Shown here piece by piece: positions 36,113-44,720 of a DNA stretch of 64,000 nt. The notes under the pieces were generated by a model. The model did no database searches. It saw only the letters and a list, made by a program, of their open reading frames with translations, and was not told the origin of the DNA. The DNA is taken from positions 186,001 through 250,000 of the forward strand of contig CAZMZH010000005.1 of NCBI GenBank assembly GCA_964570665.1, written 5' to 3'. The position numbers and the translations under genes were made by a program. Numbering within the stretch: the first letter of the stretch is position 1; every line of letters starts with the position of its first letter. Source of the stretch: JAJDAT01 sp964570665. Its GTDB lineage: Bacteria; Nitrospinota; Nitrospinia; Nitrospinales; JAJDAT01.

Positions 36113-37479
36113 TATCCTAAATCAATATTTTTGAGCGGTTCGTATTGGACCAGTTTCTCTATCATAATTTTTTTCAACTCTTCCAGACGGTCTTGTTTTT
36201 CAGCTTCAAACCTGAGAACCAGAATGGGTTGAGTGTTCGACGCTCGAGCCAAAGCCCACCCATCGCCAAAGTTTATTCGCACCCCATCAACGTCGGAAAC
36301 GTCATACCGTTCTTTAAAATAATTTGTTAAATCTTTTACAATGTCAAATTTTTGGGAATCTGGACAATCAATACGAATTTCAGGAGTGTAATAAGTTTTA
36401 GGAAGATCGCTAAGCATTTCAGAAACCTTTTGATTTGAATTAGCCACAATTTCCAACATACGACATGCCGCAAAAGTTGCGTCGTCAAAACCAAAAAAAT
36501 TATCCGAAAAACAAATATGCCCGCTCATTTCGCCAGCTAAAAGAGCTTTATTTTCTCGCATACATTTTTTTATCAAAGAATGACCAGCCGCGCTCATCAC
36601 GGAGTTACCTCCGCGATTTTTAATATCATTGAATAAGTTTTGTGTGCATTTGACCTCGCCAACAATCGTAGACCCAGGATTATTTTTTAAAATTTCTCTA
36701 CCAAAAAGTATGAGCAGTTGATCTCCCCATATGATATTGCCCTTGTCATCGACAACTCCAATACGGTCTCCATCTCCGTCAAATCCAATTCCTAATTCTA
36801 AGCCTTCGGTTTTAACTTTCTGGATAAGGTCTTCTAAATATTCTGGTATTGTTGGGTCGGGATGATGGTTTGGGAACGTTCCATCAGGTTCGCAATATAA
36901 CTCAACAGGATTTTGCCCAAGTTCTTTAAGTAAGCGCATACCCACAATCCCAAAACAACCGTTTCCACCGTCTACTGCAAATTTAATGGGACGAGATATA
37001 TTTATTACCTTATCGATAGCCTTTATATAATCGTCTAAGATTTCCCTATGCTGAAGACTACCTTCTCCAACCTCAAAATCTTCTTTAATAATTAAATCCT
37101 TTAAACCTTTAATTTTTTCTCCAAATAGCGAGTGTCGTCCTTCGCTGATTTTAAACCCATTAAATTCGGGTGGATTGTGACTACCAGTAATCATAACGCC
37201 TCCATCTGGATTAAGCAGATGAAGTGAAAAATACGCTACGGGAGTTGGAACTTGTCCAATATCTATAACATCGCAACCTGTCGAACGTAATGCCGAGATT
37301 AAAATATCGCGAAAAGAGTCAGAACTTTTGCGCATGTCTCTTCCGACTGTCATAGATTTTCCGCCATTTCTTCTGATATGAGTTCCAATGGCTTTTCCTA
37401 TTAGACCAACAGCATCTTCGGTAAGATCCTTACCAACAACGCCTCGGATATCGTATTCCCTAAAAATTTCTGGATTCAT
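36112..37479 (-). CDS. Phosphomannomutase/phosphoglucomutase
   Basis: 455 residues, AlgC/ManB type. Four-domain layout with the N-terminal REYDIRGVVG, the active-site phosphoserine in TGSHNPPEFNG (near residue 99), the Mg-binding DGDGDRIGV, the sugar-ring GEMSGH loop and the C-terminal phosphate-binding RASNTQP. It interconverts hexose 1- and 6-phosphates and so supplies the precursors for the nucleotide sugars made by the genes upstream. It lies 137 bp downstream of the PIN-WbpE gene in the same direction and overlaps the VOC gene. Confidence 0.95.
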   Translation of the reverse strand: MNPEIFREYDIRGVVGKDLTEDAVGLIGKAIGTHIRRNGGKSMTVGRDMRKSSDSFRDILISALRSTGCDVIDIGQVPTPVAYFSLHLLNPDGGVMITGSHNPPEFNGFKISEGRHSLFGEKIKGLKDLIIKEDFEVGEGSLQHREILDDYIKAIDKVINISRPIKFAVDGGNGCFGIVGMRLLKELGQNPVELYCEPDGTFPNHHPDPTIPEYLEDLIQKVKTEGLELGIGFDGDGDRIGVVDDKGNIIWGDQLLILFGREILKNNPGSTIVGEVKCTQNLFNDIKNRGGNSVMSAAGHSLIKKCMRENKALLAGEMSGHICFSDNFFGFDDATFAACRMLEIVANSNQKVSEMLSDLPKTYYTPEIRIDCPDSQKFDIVKDLTNYFKERYDVSDVDGVRINFGDGWALARASNTQPILVLRFEAEKQDRLEELKKIMIEKLVQYEPLKNIDLG

Positions 37480-37499
37480 ATGTTTCCTAATGTTTGGGC

Positions 37500-37523
37500 A
37501 TTGAGATTGGATCTCAATCCAAT
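37500..37523 (-). promoter_or_regulatory. Two overlapping dyads in the leader of the phosphohexomutase gene
   Basis: ATTGAGAT/ATCTCAAT (37500-37507 and 37511-37518) and ATTGGAT/ATCCAAT (37506-37512 and 37517-37523) share bases, so only one hairpin can form at a time. They lie 20-44 bp upstream of the ATG at 37479. They may be an operator or leader RNA switch; chance cannot be excluded. Confidence 0.3.
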
Positions 37524-37616
37524 TATTTAGTTAAAGTTATTCCAAGACAAAGTTAGACAGGTCAATTCAGTTTTTTACTTATGTTATGAAACTAACGTAA
37601 GAAAATGAAACTTTTT

Positions 37617-39146
37617 TCAATTTTTTTTTGAAAAAAACTCCTTCATTTTTTCTACAACATAAATTTGCTGCTCTAAATTGACCTCATGAGATATTGGTAG
37701 AGCTAATGTTTCTTTAGCTGCCTTTTCGGACACAGGAAAATCTCCTTCTTTATAACCAAGCGATTGAAAACATTCCTGTAAATGGAGGGGTACGGGGTAG
37801 TAAATTTCAGTTCCAATTTTGTACTGACCTAAAAATTCGCGAAGGGAATCGCGGTTTTCACCGGCCCGAAGAACATATTGATTATAAATATGCCTCGGAA
37901 AAATTTCTTTAGGGGGTTGAATTTTATCAGCTAATCCATTTTCAGGGATAAGCTTATTATAATTCTCAGAATTTTTTCGCCTTCTTTGGGTCCACTTCTC
38001 TAATCGTGGCAATTTAGCGCATAAAACAGCGGCCTGCAAAGCATCGAGACGAAAATTTCCTCCAACCAACTTATGATAATACTTGGGTTTAGACCCATGT
38101 ACTCTGAGAAGTTTTAATTTTTCATAATTTTCTTCCTTAGATACCGTAACTATACCGCCGTCCCCAAACCCACCAAGGTTTTTTGTCGGAAAGAATGAAA
38201 AACAACCATAATCCCCAAACGAACCAGCTCTTTTAAATTTGTACTCAGACCCGACCGCTTGAGCGGCATCCTCAATTACACACAATCCATGACTATTTGC
38301 TATCTCAAGAATGGGATCCATATCGGCACATTGCCCATATAGATGGATGGGAATAATCGCTCGAGTTTTTGAAGTAATTTTTTCTTCCAACTTTTTGGGA
38401 TCCATATTAAACGTAATTGGATCAACATCTACTAAAACAGGCCGAGCCCCCGTTCTAAAAATAGAACCTATAGTTGCAAAAAAAGTAAACGGCGTTGTAA
38501 TAACCTCATCGCCAGGACCTACTTCAGCCGCCATTAAAGAAATGAGCAAAGCGTCGGTTCCGGAGGAAACTCCCACTGCATACTTGCTTTGGCAATAATT
38601 TGCGATCTGTTCTTCTAGTTCGGCAACTTTTGGGCCTAAAATGAACATTCCTGAACGGATCACTTCTGTCGTTTGGGTTTCTACATCATTCCAAAGTTCA
38701 TGGTGAGTTGCGGGAACATTAACTAAAGGAACCGAATTAATAGGAGCATGAAATTTGGAAATATCTTCTTCAAAATTTGAACATCCAATAGCCGTTATTC
38801 CCTCTGATTGGAATGTTTCGGGATTAGCCGTTAAAACTGCTTTTAAACGAAAATTAGATATAGCCTGTTTGATAAGATAAGATTCATAGTTATCAGCTTC
38901 CCTAATTCCATCTCGTAATTCATTTCCCGTAAGAGGAAGAATTGTTAGAACATCCAACCATTCCTTAAAAATATTGATCAAACTCTCTTTCTGGAGAGAT
39001 TTTATTATTTCTGGAATAGATGTAGCTAAAACCCAACCTTCAATATTTTTTTTCCGGCATTTATTGAATAAAACCTGAGTTTGGTCTTTTATTGAGCCAT
39101 CTTGAAGGGATTCAGTAAAAAAATCTTTATGAAACAAAATTTGCAT
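37617..39146 (-). CDS. wbpE: WbpE-type aminotransferase with N-terminal PIN-like domain
   Basis: 509 residues, about 130 longer than usual WbpE. Residues ~1-135 read like a VapC-type PIN domain: an initial strand, LATSIPEIIKSL, ILPLTGNELRDGI, then LIKQAISNFRLKAVLTANPETF. Acidic active-site residues of PIN nucleases are mostly lost (His in place of the first Asp). From ~140 comes a DegT/DnrJ/EryC1/StrS aminotransferase: SSGTDALLISL, the PLP contacts in VIEDAAQAVG, and the Schiff-base Lys in FFPTKNLGGFGDGG. In the Wbp pathway this enzyme converts the 3-keto sugar acid to UDP-GlcNAc(3NH2)A using glutamate. Neighbouring genes supply the other steps. Confidence 0.9.
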   Translation of the reverse strand: MQILFHKDFFTESLQDGSIKDQTQVLFNKCRKKNIEGWVLATSIPEIIKSLQKESLINIFKEWLDVLTILPLTGNELRDGIREADNYESYLIKQAISNFRLKAVLTANPETFQSEGITAIGCSNFEEDISKFHAPINSVPLVNVPATHHELWNDVETQTTEVIRSGMFILGPKVAELEEQIANYCQSKYAVGVSSGTDALLISLMAAEVGPGDEVITTPFTFFATIGSIFRTGARPVLVDVDPITFNMDPKKLEEKITSKTRAIIPIHLYGQCADMDPILEIANSHGLCVIEDAAQAVGSEYKFKRAGSFGDYGCFSFFPTKNLGGFGDGGIVTVSKEENYEKLKLLRVHGSKPKYYHKLVGGNFRLDALQAAVLCAKLPRLEKWTQRRRKNSENYNKLIPENGLADKIQPPKEIFPRHIYNQYVLRAGENRDSLREFLGQYKIGTEIYYPVPLHLQECFQSLGYKEGDFPVSEKAAKETLALPISHEVNLEQQIYVVEKMKEFFSKKN

Positions 39147-39201
39147 AACAAAGTTATCTTTGGAAGAAAATTAGTTTTGAGGAAGTTTTAATATTTAATT
39201 A

Positions 39202-40515
39202 TTAAGCTTTTATGATTTTAGGAGATTTAATTCCCGAGCAGGCGTTACGAGTATCAACAACAATATTTGATCGATTAACAATGTCCTCATAGTCGTATTG
39301 AGAGTGATCGGTGAGAATCACTGTAATATCAAAAGACCCAATTTTATCAAGCGAAACCCCCTTTTTACCCACAAAATCAGGATAGTCTCGCTTAGGACCT
39401 ACTATAGGAATATATGGATCATTAAACTCAATTTCCGCGCCAAGGTTAGCAAGCATTTCCATAATCTTATAACTTGTTGACTCTCTATCGTCATCTACAT
39501 CTTTCTTGTAGGCAACTCCTAACACTAAAATTTTACTTCCTTTTGCGCTTTTACCTGAGCTATTTAGAGCTTTTGATATTTTTTCAACAACGTACTGAGG
39601 CATAGAAACATTCACTTCGCCGGCCAACTCAATAAAACGAGTGGGTACCTCATATTCTCTGGCTTTCCAAGTTAAATAAAAAGGGTCGATTGGAATACAA
39701 TGGCCTCCTAATCCGGGTCCAGGGTAAAATGGCATATAACCAAATGGTTTAGTGCTAGCCGCTTCAATTACTTCCCAAACATCTATGCCCATTTTATCTA
39801 AAATAATTTTCATTTCATTTACTAAGGCAATATTCACTGACCGAAAAATATTTTCCATTAACTTTGTCGCTTCAGCCGTCATTGTATTGGAAACCGGAAC
39901 AGTTTTTGACACTATAGCCTTATAAAGCTCGTTGGCTGCTTCTAATTCTTTTTCCGAATCGGCTCCAATGACTTTGGGAATAGTCGCTGTCGAATAATTT
40001 GGGTTATTGGGATCTTCACGTTCCGGAGAATAAGCTAAATAAAAATCTTCACCTGCTTTTAAAGACGAATTAGATTCTAACTCGGTTGCAAGAATTCCCC
40101 AGGTTGTTCCTGGATAAGTGGTGGATTCCAATATGATAATTTGACCTTTTCTCATATGAGGAGAAATCTGCCTAGCCGTTGAAACAATATAGGTCATATC
40201 TGGAGTTCGATTTTTATCGAGAGGCGTTGGAACGCAAATCAAAATACAATCCATCTTGGATACTTTTGAAAAATCCGTAGTAAACTCTTGTGTACCTCTT
40301 GCTAATAACTCTTCAATAGATTTAGATGGAATATGCTTGATATAACTCTCGCCCTGACTTAGGCGATCTACTTTAGTTTGATCAATATCAAACCCAATAA
40401 CAGGAAAACCCGCTTTTCCAAATTCTAAAACTAGCGGTAATCCAACATACCCAAGTCCAATAACCCCTACTGTAGCTTCTTTATTTTTAATTTTTTGAAT
40501 TAATTGATTTATCAA
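39202..40515 (-). CDS. wbpA: UDP-N-acetylglucosamine 6-dehydrogenase (WbpA-like)
   Basis: 437 residues. NAD-binding GLGYVGLPLVLEF near residue 20, the Thr/Cys-rich middle with the active-site Cys in PGLGGHCIPIDPFYL (near 266), and the C-terminal UDP-binding part with VLGVAYKKDVDDDRES. The sequence class is that of the nucleotide sugar dehydrogenases WbpA/WbpO, which oxidise UDP-GlcNAc to UDP-GlcNAcA in two NAD-dependent steps. The surrounding wbpB, wbpD, wbpE and wbpI homologues favour the WbpA role. UDP-ManNAc dehydrogenase is the alternative. Confidence 0.93.
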   Translation of the reverse strand: MINQLIQKIKNKEATVGVIGLGYVGLPLVLEFGKAGFPVIGFDIDQTKVDRLSQGESYIKHIPSKSIEELLARGTQEFTTDFSKVSKMDCILICVPTPLDKNRTPDMTYIVSTARQISPHMRKGQIIILESTTYPGTTWGILATELESNSSLKAGEDFYLAYSPEREDPNNPNYSTATIPKVIGADSEKELEAANELYKAIVSKTVPVSNTMTAEATKLMENIFRSVNIALVNEMKIILDKMGIDVWEVIEAASTKPFGYMPFYPGPGLGGHCIPIDPFYLTWKAREYEVPTRFIELAGEVNVSMPQYVVEKISKALNSSGKSAKGSKILVLGVAYKKDVDDDRESTSYKIMEMLANLGAEIEFNDPYIPIVGPKRDYPDFVGKKGVSLDKIGSFDITVILTDHSQYDYEDIVNRSNIVVDTRNACSGIKSPKIIKA

Positions 40516-40575
40516 GAGTTTCCCTTAGTAAAATACAGTGTAATTATATTAGAGTTTGTTTGAGGGCGCCCAATT

Positions 40576-41337
40576 CTATTTATCGTCTTTTTGGGAAAAA
40601 GATCTCCTTAAAACAAGGAACTTTAAAAATAGGCCTAGATAAGCCTTAATAGTGGAATTAACTATTAACTTACTAAACCCTTTTCTCTTATGGAAAAATA
40701 AAGTGGCAGGCACTTCAGAAAAAGTAAAACCAGATTTATGGAGCTTTAATAATAATTCGACCATACAAACAAACCCCTTTTCTGTTATTACAGGATGGTC
40801 AAATTTCCTATAAATTTCAGAAATAGTTTTTTGAGAAAACGCTCGATAAAAAGAAGAATAAGTTCGAGCGCCAGGCACTTGAAATAATATCATGCACAAT
40901 AAATTGGCTGCCTTACTGTAAAACCTTCTCTTAAAGGGACAGTTTTTGAGCCTTCCGCCTTTTGCGTAACAAGAAGCAAGAACAAAATCTTTACCATTCC
41001 TTATTTCATCAAGCATTTTGGGCAAAATACCCAAATCACTTGTATTATCCCCTTCAATTGTTACAACAATATCTTCGCTTTTAGAAATTTTAATAAAATG
41101 CTTAAAACCGTTTTCAAAACTAGCGCCAGCTCCCTCATTAACCAGGTTTTCCACCATATCAACGGGAAACGATTCCATCTTTTGGCGTATGATTTCCGGA
41201 GTGCCATCGCTACTCCCATCATTTACAAAAATTATCCTATAATTTTCTTTAATTTCTTTTGCAGCTGAATCAAGACCAGAAATCAAAGTTTCGATATTCT
41301 CTTCTTCGTTAAATACAGGAATTAAAAAATAGATCAT
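40576..41337 (-). CDS. Family 2 glycosyltransferase
   Basis: 253 residues. GT-A fold of GT2: IPVFNEEENIETLI at the start, FVNDGSSDGTPEII and GDNTSD as the acidic metal site. It resembles polyprenyl-phosphate sugar transferases of the DPM1 type, but there are no C-terminal membrane helices, only a hydrophobic, basic tail (about 215-245). Within the cluster it would attach a sugar during O-unit or lipid-carrier glycan assembly. Donor unknown. Confidence 0.88.
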   Translation of the reverse strand: MIYFLIPVFNEEENIETLISGLDSAAKEIKENYRIIFVNDGSSDGTPEIIRQKMESFPVDMVENLVNEGAGASFENGFKHFIKISKSEDIVVTIEGDNTSDLGILPKMLDEIRNGKDFVLASCYAKGGRLKNCPFKRRFYSKAANLLCMILFQVPGARTYSSFYRAFSQKTISEIYRKFDHPVITEKGFVCMVELLLKLHKSGFTFSEVPATLFFHKRKGFSKLIVNSTIKAYLGLFLKFLVLRRSFSQKDDK

Positions 41338-41409
41338 TTCAGTTTAAGAAATCGTTAGTAACTACGGGCTATAAACTTTTATTAAGGACTAATATAATTG
41401 AGGCGTTTT

Positions 41410-42507
41410 CTAATTAAAATAAGAAAGAATGGCGGTAATTACTTTATCGGCAGATTGACCCGTTCCATAAATTTGCTCTGGATCTTTTTTAGGTGTCTGA
41501 GAATGAGTTTCAACAGTTTGCATAATCTGATTCGAGTCAATTCCAGATAAAAGGTTCCACCCAGAATCTAACGTTTCTGTCCACTCAGTCTCTGACCTAA
41601 GAGTAACGCACGGCGTTTCAAAAAACATTGCTTCTTTTTGGACTCCCCCCGAATCAGTTAGAACCATAGTTGCATTCTTTAAGAATAATATCATGTCTAA
41701 ATAAGAAAAAGGAGCCGTCAAAATCACATTATTTCCACAAACAATTTTATTATCTTCCATCATTTTATGAGTTCTAGGATGAACAGGCCATACTACTTTT
41801 TGAGGTAATTTTTCAAAAGAGGAAACAATCTGTTTTAAATTTTCAATTTGGTCTGTATTCTCAGCTCGATGAACTGTAGCCAAAAAATATTTTCCGTGTG
41901 AAATCTTATACTCTTTACAAAACTGATTAAAGTTTTCTTTTTCTTGTTCCGCTTTCTTGGAGCAATATAAAGCCGAATCGTGCATGACATCTCCAGTTTT
42001 AATCACTCCATTCAAAATACCTTCGTTTTTTAGATTATTTATCGCAACATCAGATGGGCAAAGAAGTAGGCTTGAAATATGATCCACCATAACACGGTTT
42101 ATTTCTTCAGGCATTTTGCGGTTCCAACTTCTCAGTCCAGCTTCTACGTGAGCGACGGGCAAGTGTATTTTTACAGCCGCTAAAGCTCCAGCTAAAGTCG
42201 AGTTAGTATCGCCATATACAACCACCATATCCGGTCTTTCTTGGATAAGAACTTGTTCAAGAAGCAAAAGCATTCTACCCGTTTGTTCGCCATGACCTCC
42301 AGCCCCAACTTCCAAATTTACTTTAGGTTGAGGTAGGTCAAGTTGCCTAAAAAAAATATCAGACATATTTTCGTCATAATGCTGGCCAGTATGGATTAAT
42401 ACTTCTTCCATTTGATTAAAAAATTTGTTTTTGATTACTCGCGAAACCACTCCAGCTTTAATAAATTGAGGGCGGGCTCCAACCACAGTTAGTATTTTTC
42501 TTTTCAC
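41410..42507 (-). CDS. wbpI: UDP-N-acetylglucosamine 2-epimerase family (WbpI-like)
   Basis: 365 residues. GT-B-like fold with GARPQFIKAGVVSR at the N-terminus, VVYGDTNSTLAGALAA, AHVEAGLRS, PEEINRVMVDH, HPRTHKMM and TDSGGVQKEA. The Asp, Glu and His residues used by this family are present. In a Wbp pathway WbpI epimerises UDP-GlcNAc(3NAc)A to UDP-ManNAc(3NAc)A; the alternative substrate UDP-GlcNAc (WecB) cannot be ruled out. The context with wbpA, wbpB/D and wbpE favours WbpI. The start overlaps the end of the SDR gene upstream by 4 bp. Confidence 0.9.
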   Translation of the reverse strand: MKRKILTVVGARPQFIKAGVVSRVIKNKFFNQMEEVLIHTGQHYDENMSDIFFRQLDLPQPKVNLEVGAGGHGEQTGRMLLLLEQVLIQERPDMVVVYGDTNSTLAGALAAVKIHLPVAHVEAGLRSWNRKMPEEINRVMVDHISSLLLCPSDVAINNLKNEGILNGVIKTGDVMHDSALYCSKKAEQEKENFNQFCKEYKISHGKYFLATVHRAENTDQIENLKQIVSSFEKLPQKVVWPVHPRTHKMMEDNKIVCGNNVILTAPFSYLDMILFLKNATMVLTDSGGVQKEAMFFETPCVTLRSETEWTETLDSGWNLLSGIDSNQIMQTVETHSQTPKKDPEQIYGTGQSADKVITAILSYFN

Positions 42508-43487
42508 GAAAAATTGCGCCCTTTATTAGCTCGGTGCCATTCAATAGTGGACTTTAAACCTTTTTCTAAAGAAACTTCCGCCTTAAAGCCAAGAAGGCAA
42601 CGGGCTTTGGTCGTATCGCAAACCCGGTGGCGAATGTCTTCATAAAGGTGGGGGAAATCTGAATAAGCTAAAAATTCAAGCTTCGGCTTACTTTGGTTAT
42701 CGGATAACCTCCAAATCATATACGCTAAATTTACAATACTAATTTTTGAGTCGTTTCCAATATTAATAATTTCTCCCGATGCATAAGGGGTGTCTAAGAT
42801 TTTCATGGTTCCCTCTACAGCGTCGTCGATAAACGTTAAATCTCTAGTTTGAACTCCATCGCCATGAATTTCCATAGGTTCGCTAGCTAGCGCCGATTCA
42901 ATAAATATCGACTGAGGCCCCCCCATCCAATCCCTTCTTTGTCGGGGACCATATACGTTAAAAAAACGAATGATTGAAAAGTCTAATTCATATTTTTCAT
43001 TGTAGGCAAAGCATAAATGCTCTGAATACATTTGAGAAACCACCGTACTCCATCGCCTAATTTCGGGCTTTCCTAACCGAAAGCTGGATTCCTCAGTAAA
43101 TGGTAATTCCTGGTTTTTCCCATAGAGTTCGCCAGTTGAACCGTATATGAACCTAGCTTTAGAACTTAAAGCTACTTCTAGAGCATGTTCGGTCCCTACG
43201 GCATTTACGGTAAGCGATTCTATTCTCTTGCCATATCTAGGACTTTTTACACAAGCAAAATGAATGACAACATCGCAGTTTTGGGTTTTGAATTTTTCAA
43301 TAAATTCAGTAGATGTAATATCTAAATTAAAAAACTCAAAATTTTTCTTATCTTCTAAATCGGCGATGTTATCTTTAAAACCATAGGAAAGGTTATCGAC
43401 ACCAATGACATGTTCTCCATTATCAACAAGTTTCCTCGCAAGATGAGAACCAATAAAACCACAAACTCCTGTAATAATTATTTTCAT
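42504..43487 (-). CDS. SDR epimerase-family protein lacking catalytic Tyr and Lys
   Basis: 327 residues of the extended SDR (GalE-like) family. The NAD-binding GVCGFIGSHLA and later FNVYGPRQRRDW and HGDGVQTRDLTF are kept, so the fold and probably cofactor binding are intact. At the active site, where YxxxK is expected, it reads TVVSQ (about residue 145-149; codons ACG and CAA for Tyr and Lys positions). It is a paralogue of the next SDR upstream (43680-44648), which has YAVSK at that place. It is unlikely to do classical SDR chemistry; a regulatory or heterodimer role is possible. Confidence 0.85.
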   Translation of the reverse strand: MKIIITGVCGFIGSHLARKLVDNGEHVIGVDNLSYGFKDNIADLEDKKNFEFFNLDITSTEFIEKFKTQNCDVVIHFACVKSPRYGKRIESLTVNAVGTEHALEVALSSKARFIYGSTGELYGKNQELPFTEESSFRLGKPEIRRWSTVVSQMYSEHLCFAYNEKYELDFSIIRFFNVYGPRQRRDWMGGPQSIFIESALASEPMEIHGDGVQTRDLTFIDDAVEGTMKILDTPYASGEIINIGNDSKISIVNLAYMIWRLSDNQSKPKLEFLAYSDFPHLYEDIRHRVCDTTKARCLLGFKAEVSLEKGLKSTIEWHRANKGRNFS

Positions 43488-43679
43488 AAAATAGAGTCGC
43501 TCTGAAAAAAACAGCCTCCAATAATTAACAAATTTTGTTTATTTTTGCCTACCTCTTGATTTTCTAACTCAAGTTTTTGGCGGTTTTGATTTTTAGATAT
43601 TTCCAAAGAATTGAAATTAACTGAGGATTAAACGCAACAACGGAGATCCGTTTGCCTACGAAATGAAATAAAGTTTAAT

Positions 43680-44648
43680 CTAATAAAATTGTCTTTGCCA
43701 ACGAATCGTTTTCGGCAATCCTTCCTCTAATTGAGTTCTGACACGATAACCCAATCTGTCTTTTGATTTAGTCAAATCTGGTACCCTTCTCATTACATCC
43801 TCATAATGCCCAGAAAAACTTCTATATGAAATAAGCTCCATTTTTGGTTTGGTGCCAGGACGTACAAGATTCCAAATCATTTCGCCCAATTCTTTAATAG
43901 TAATCTCCCGTTCATTGCCAATATTCCAAATTTCTCCATTTGCTTCATCTTTTTCAAGGGCAAGAAAAGTCCCCTCTACCATATCTTCGACAAAAGTAAA
44001 ACTCCTTGTCTGGCTTCCATCCCCATGTATAGTAAGCGGCTCATCTTTTATAGCCTTTTCAATAAATACTGATTGAGGCCCTCCCCACCAGGTAAGATTT
44101 TGACTTGGCCCATAACCGCCAAAATAACGAATTATGGCTATTGGAGTATCAAATTCTTCAATAAAAGAATAGGCTAAATGCTCATCATACAATTTAGAAA
44201 CAGCATAACTCCAACGTTTTATAGATGTTTCGCCTAAAAAAAGATCCGATTCTTCTGAAAAAGGAAGGTTAGGGTTTTTTCCATATACGTCGGAGGTAGA
44301 AGTAAAGACTATTTTCTTTTTGTATTTAGAACCTGATTCAAAAATATTTTTGGTTCCGGTGGTATTAATTTTTAACGTGTCCATCGCGTTTCCATAGCGA
44401 GGGATTTTAAACGCTGCCAAATGCACAACTGCATCTACTTTTTGCACAAGTTCATCAATAAGAGAAGCGTTTCTTATATCGCCTTCTACAAACTCGAACA
44501 AAGAATTAGATTTATAGGATTCAATATTTCTAAGTTGCCCTTGAGAAAGATTGTCCAATCCTATTACTTGATAATTATAATTTAGAAGTTTTTGTAATAG
44601 ATTTGACCCTACAAAACCCGCCACCCCTGTAATTAAGATTTTTTGCAT
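43680..44648 (-). CDS. SDR-family NAD-dependent epimerase/dehydratase
   Basis: 322 residues. Extended SDR with NAD-binding GVAGFVGSNLL at the N-terminus, TSTSDVYGKNP, the catalytic YAVSK (near residues 145-149) and RYFGGYGPSQNLTWW and HGDGSQTRSFTF. It is most like UDP-sugar 4-epimerases or decarboxylases of the GalE/UXS kind. The product sugar cannot be deduced. It is closely similar to the gene at 42504-43487 in length and motif order, so one arose by duplication. 192 bp separate the two. Confidence 0.9.
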   Translation of the reverse strand: MQKILITGVAGFVGSNLLQKLLNYNYQVIGLDNLSQGQLRNIESYKSNSLFEFVEGDIRNASLIDELVQKVDAVVHLAAFKIPRYGNAMDTLKINTTGTKNIFESGSKYKKKIVFTSTSDVYGKNPNLPFSEESDLFLGETSIKRWSYAVSKLYDEHLAYSFIEEFDTPIAIIRYFGGYGPSQNLTWWGGPQSVFIEKAIKDEPLTIHGDGSQTRSFTFVEDMVEGTFLALEKDEANGEIWNIGNEREITIKELGEMIWNLVRPGTKPKMELISYRSFSGHYEDVMRRVPDLTKSKDRLGYRVRTQLEEGLPKTIRWQRQFY

Positions 44649-44720
44649 TTTTGAATAATTTTAGACGAACTGAAATTTAAGAATTAAGTAACTTACAATA
44701 TGAATTAAAACAACGAACCA

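Noticed and set aside
43635..43652. Dyad AACGGA/TCCGTT between the SDR genes
   Set aside because: Short stem with a 2-base loop and no U-run; not enough to call a site.
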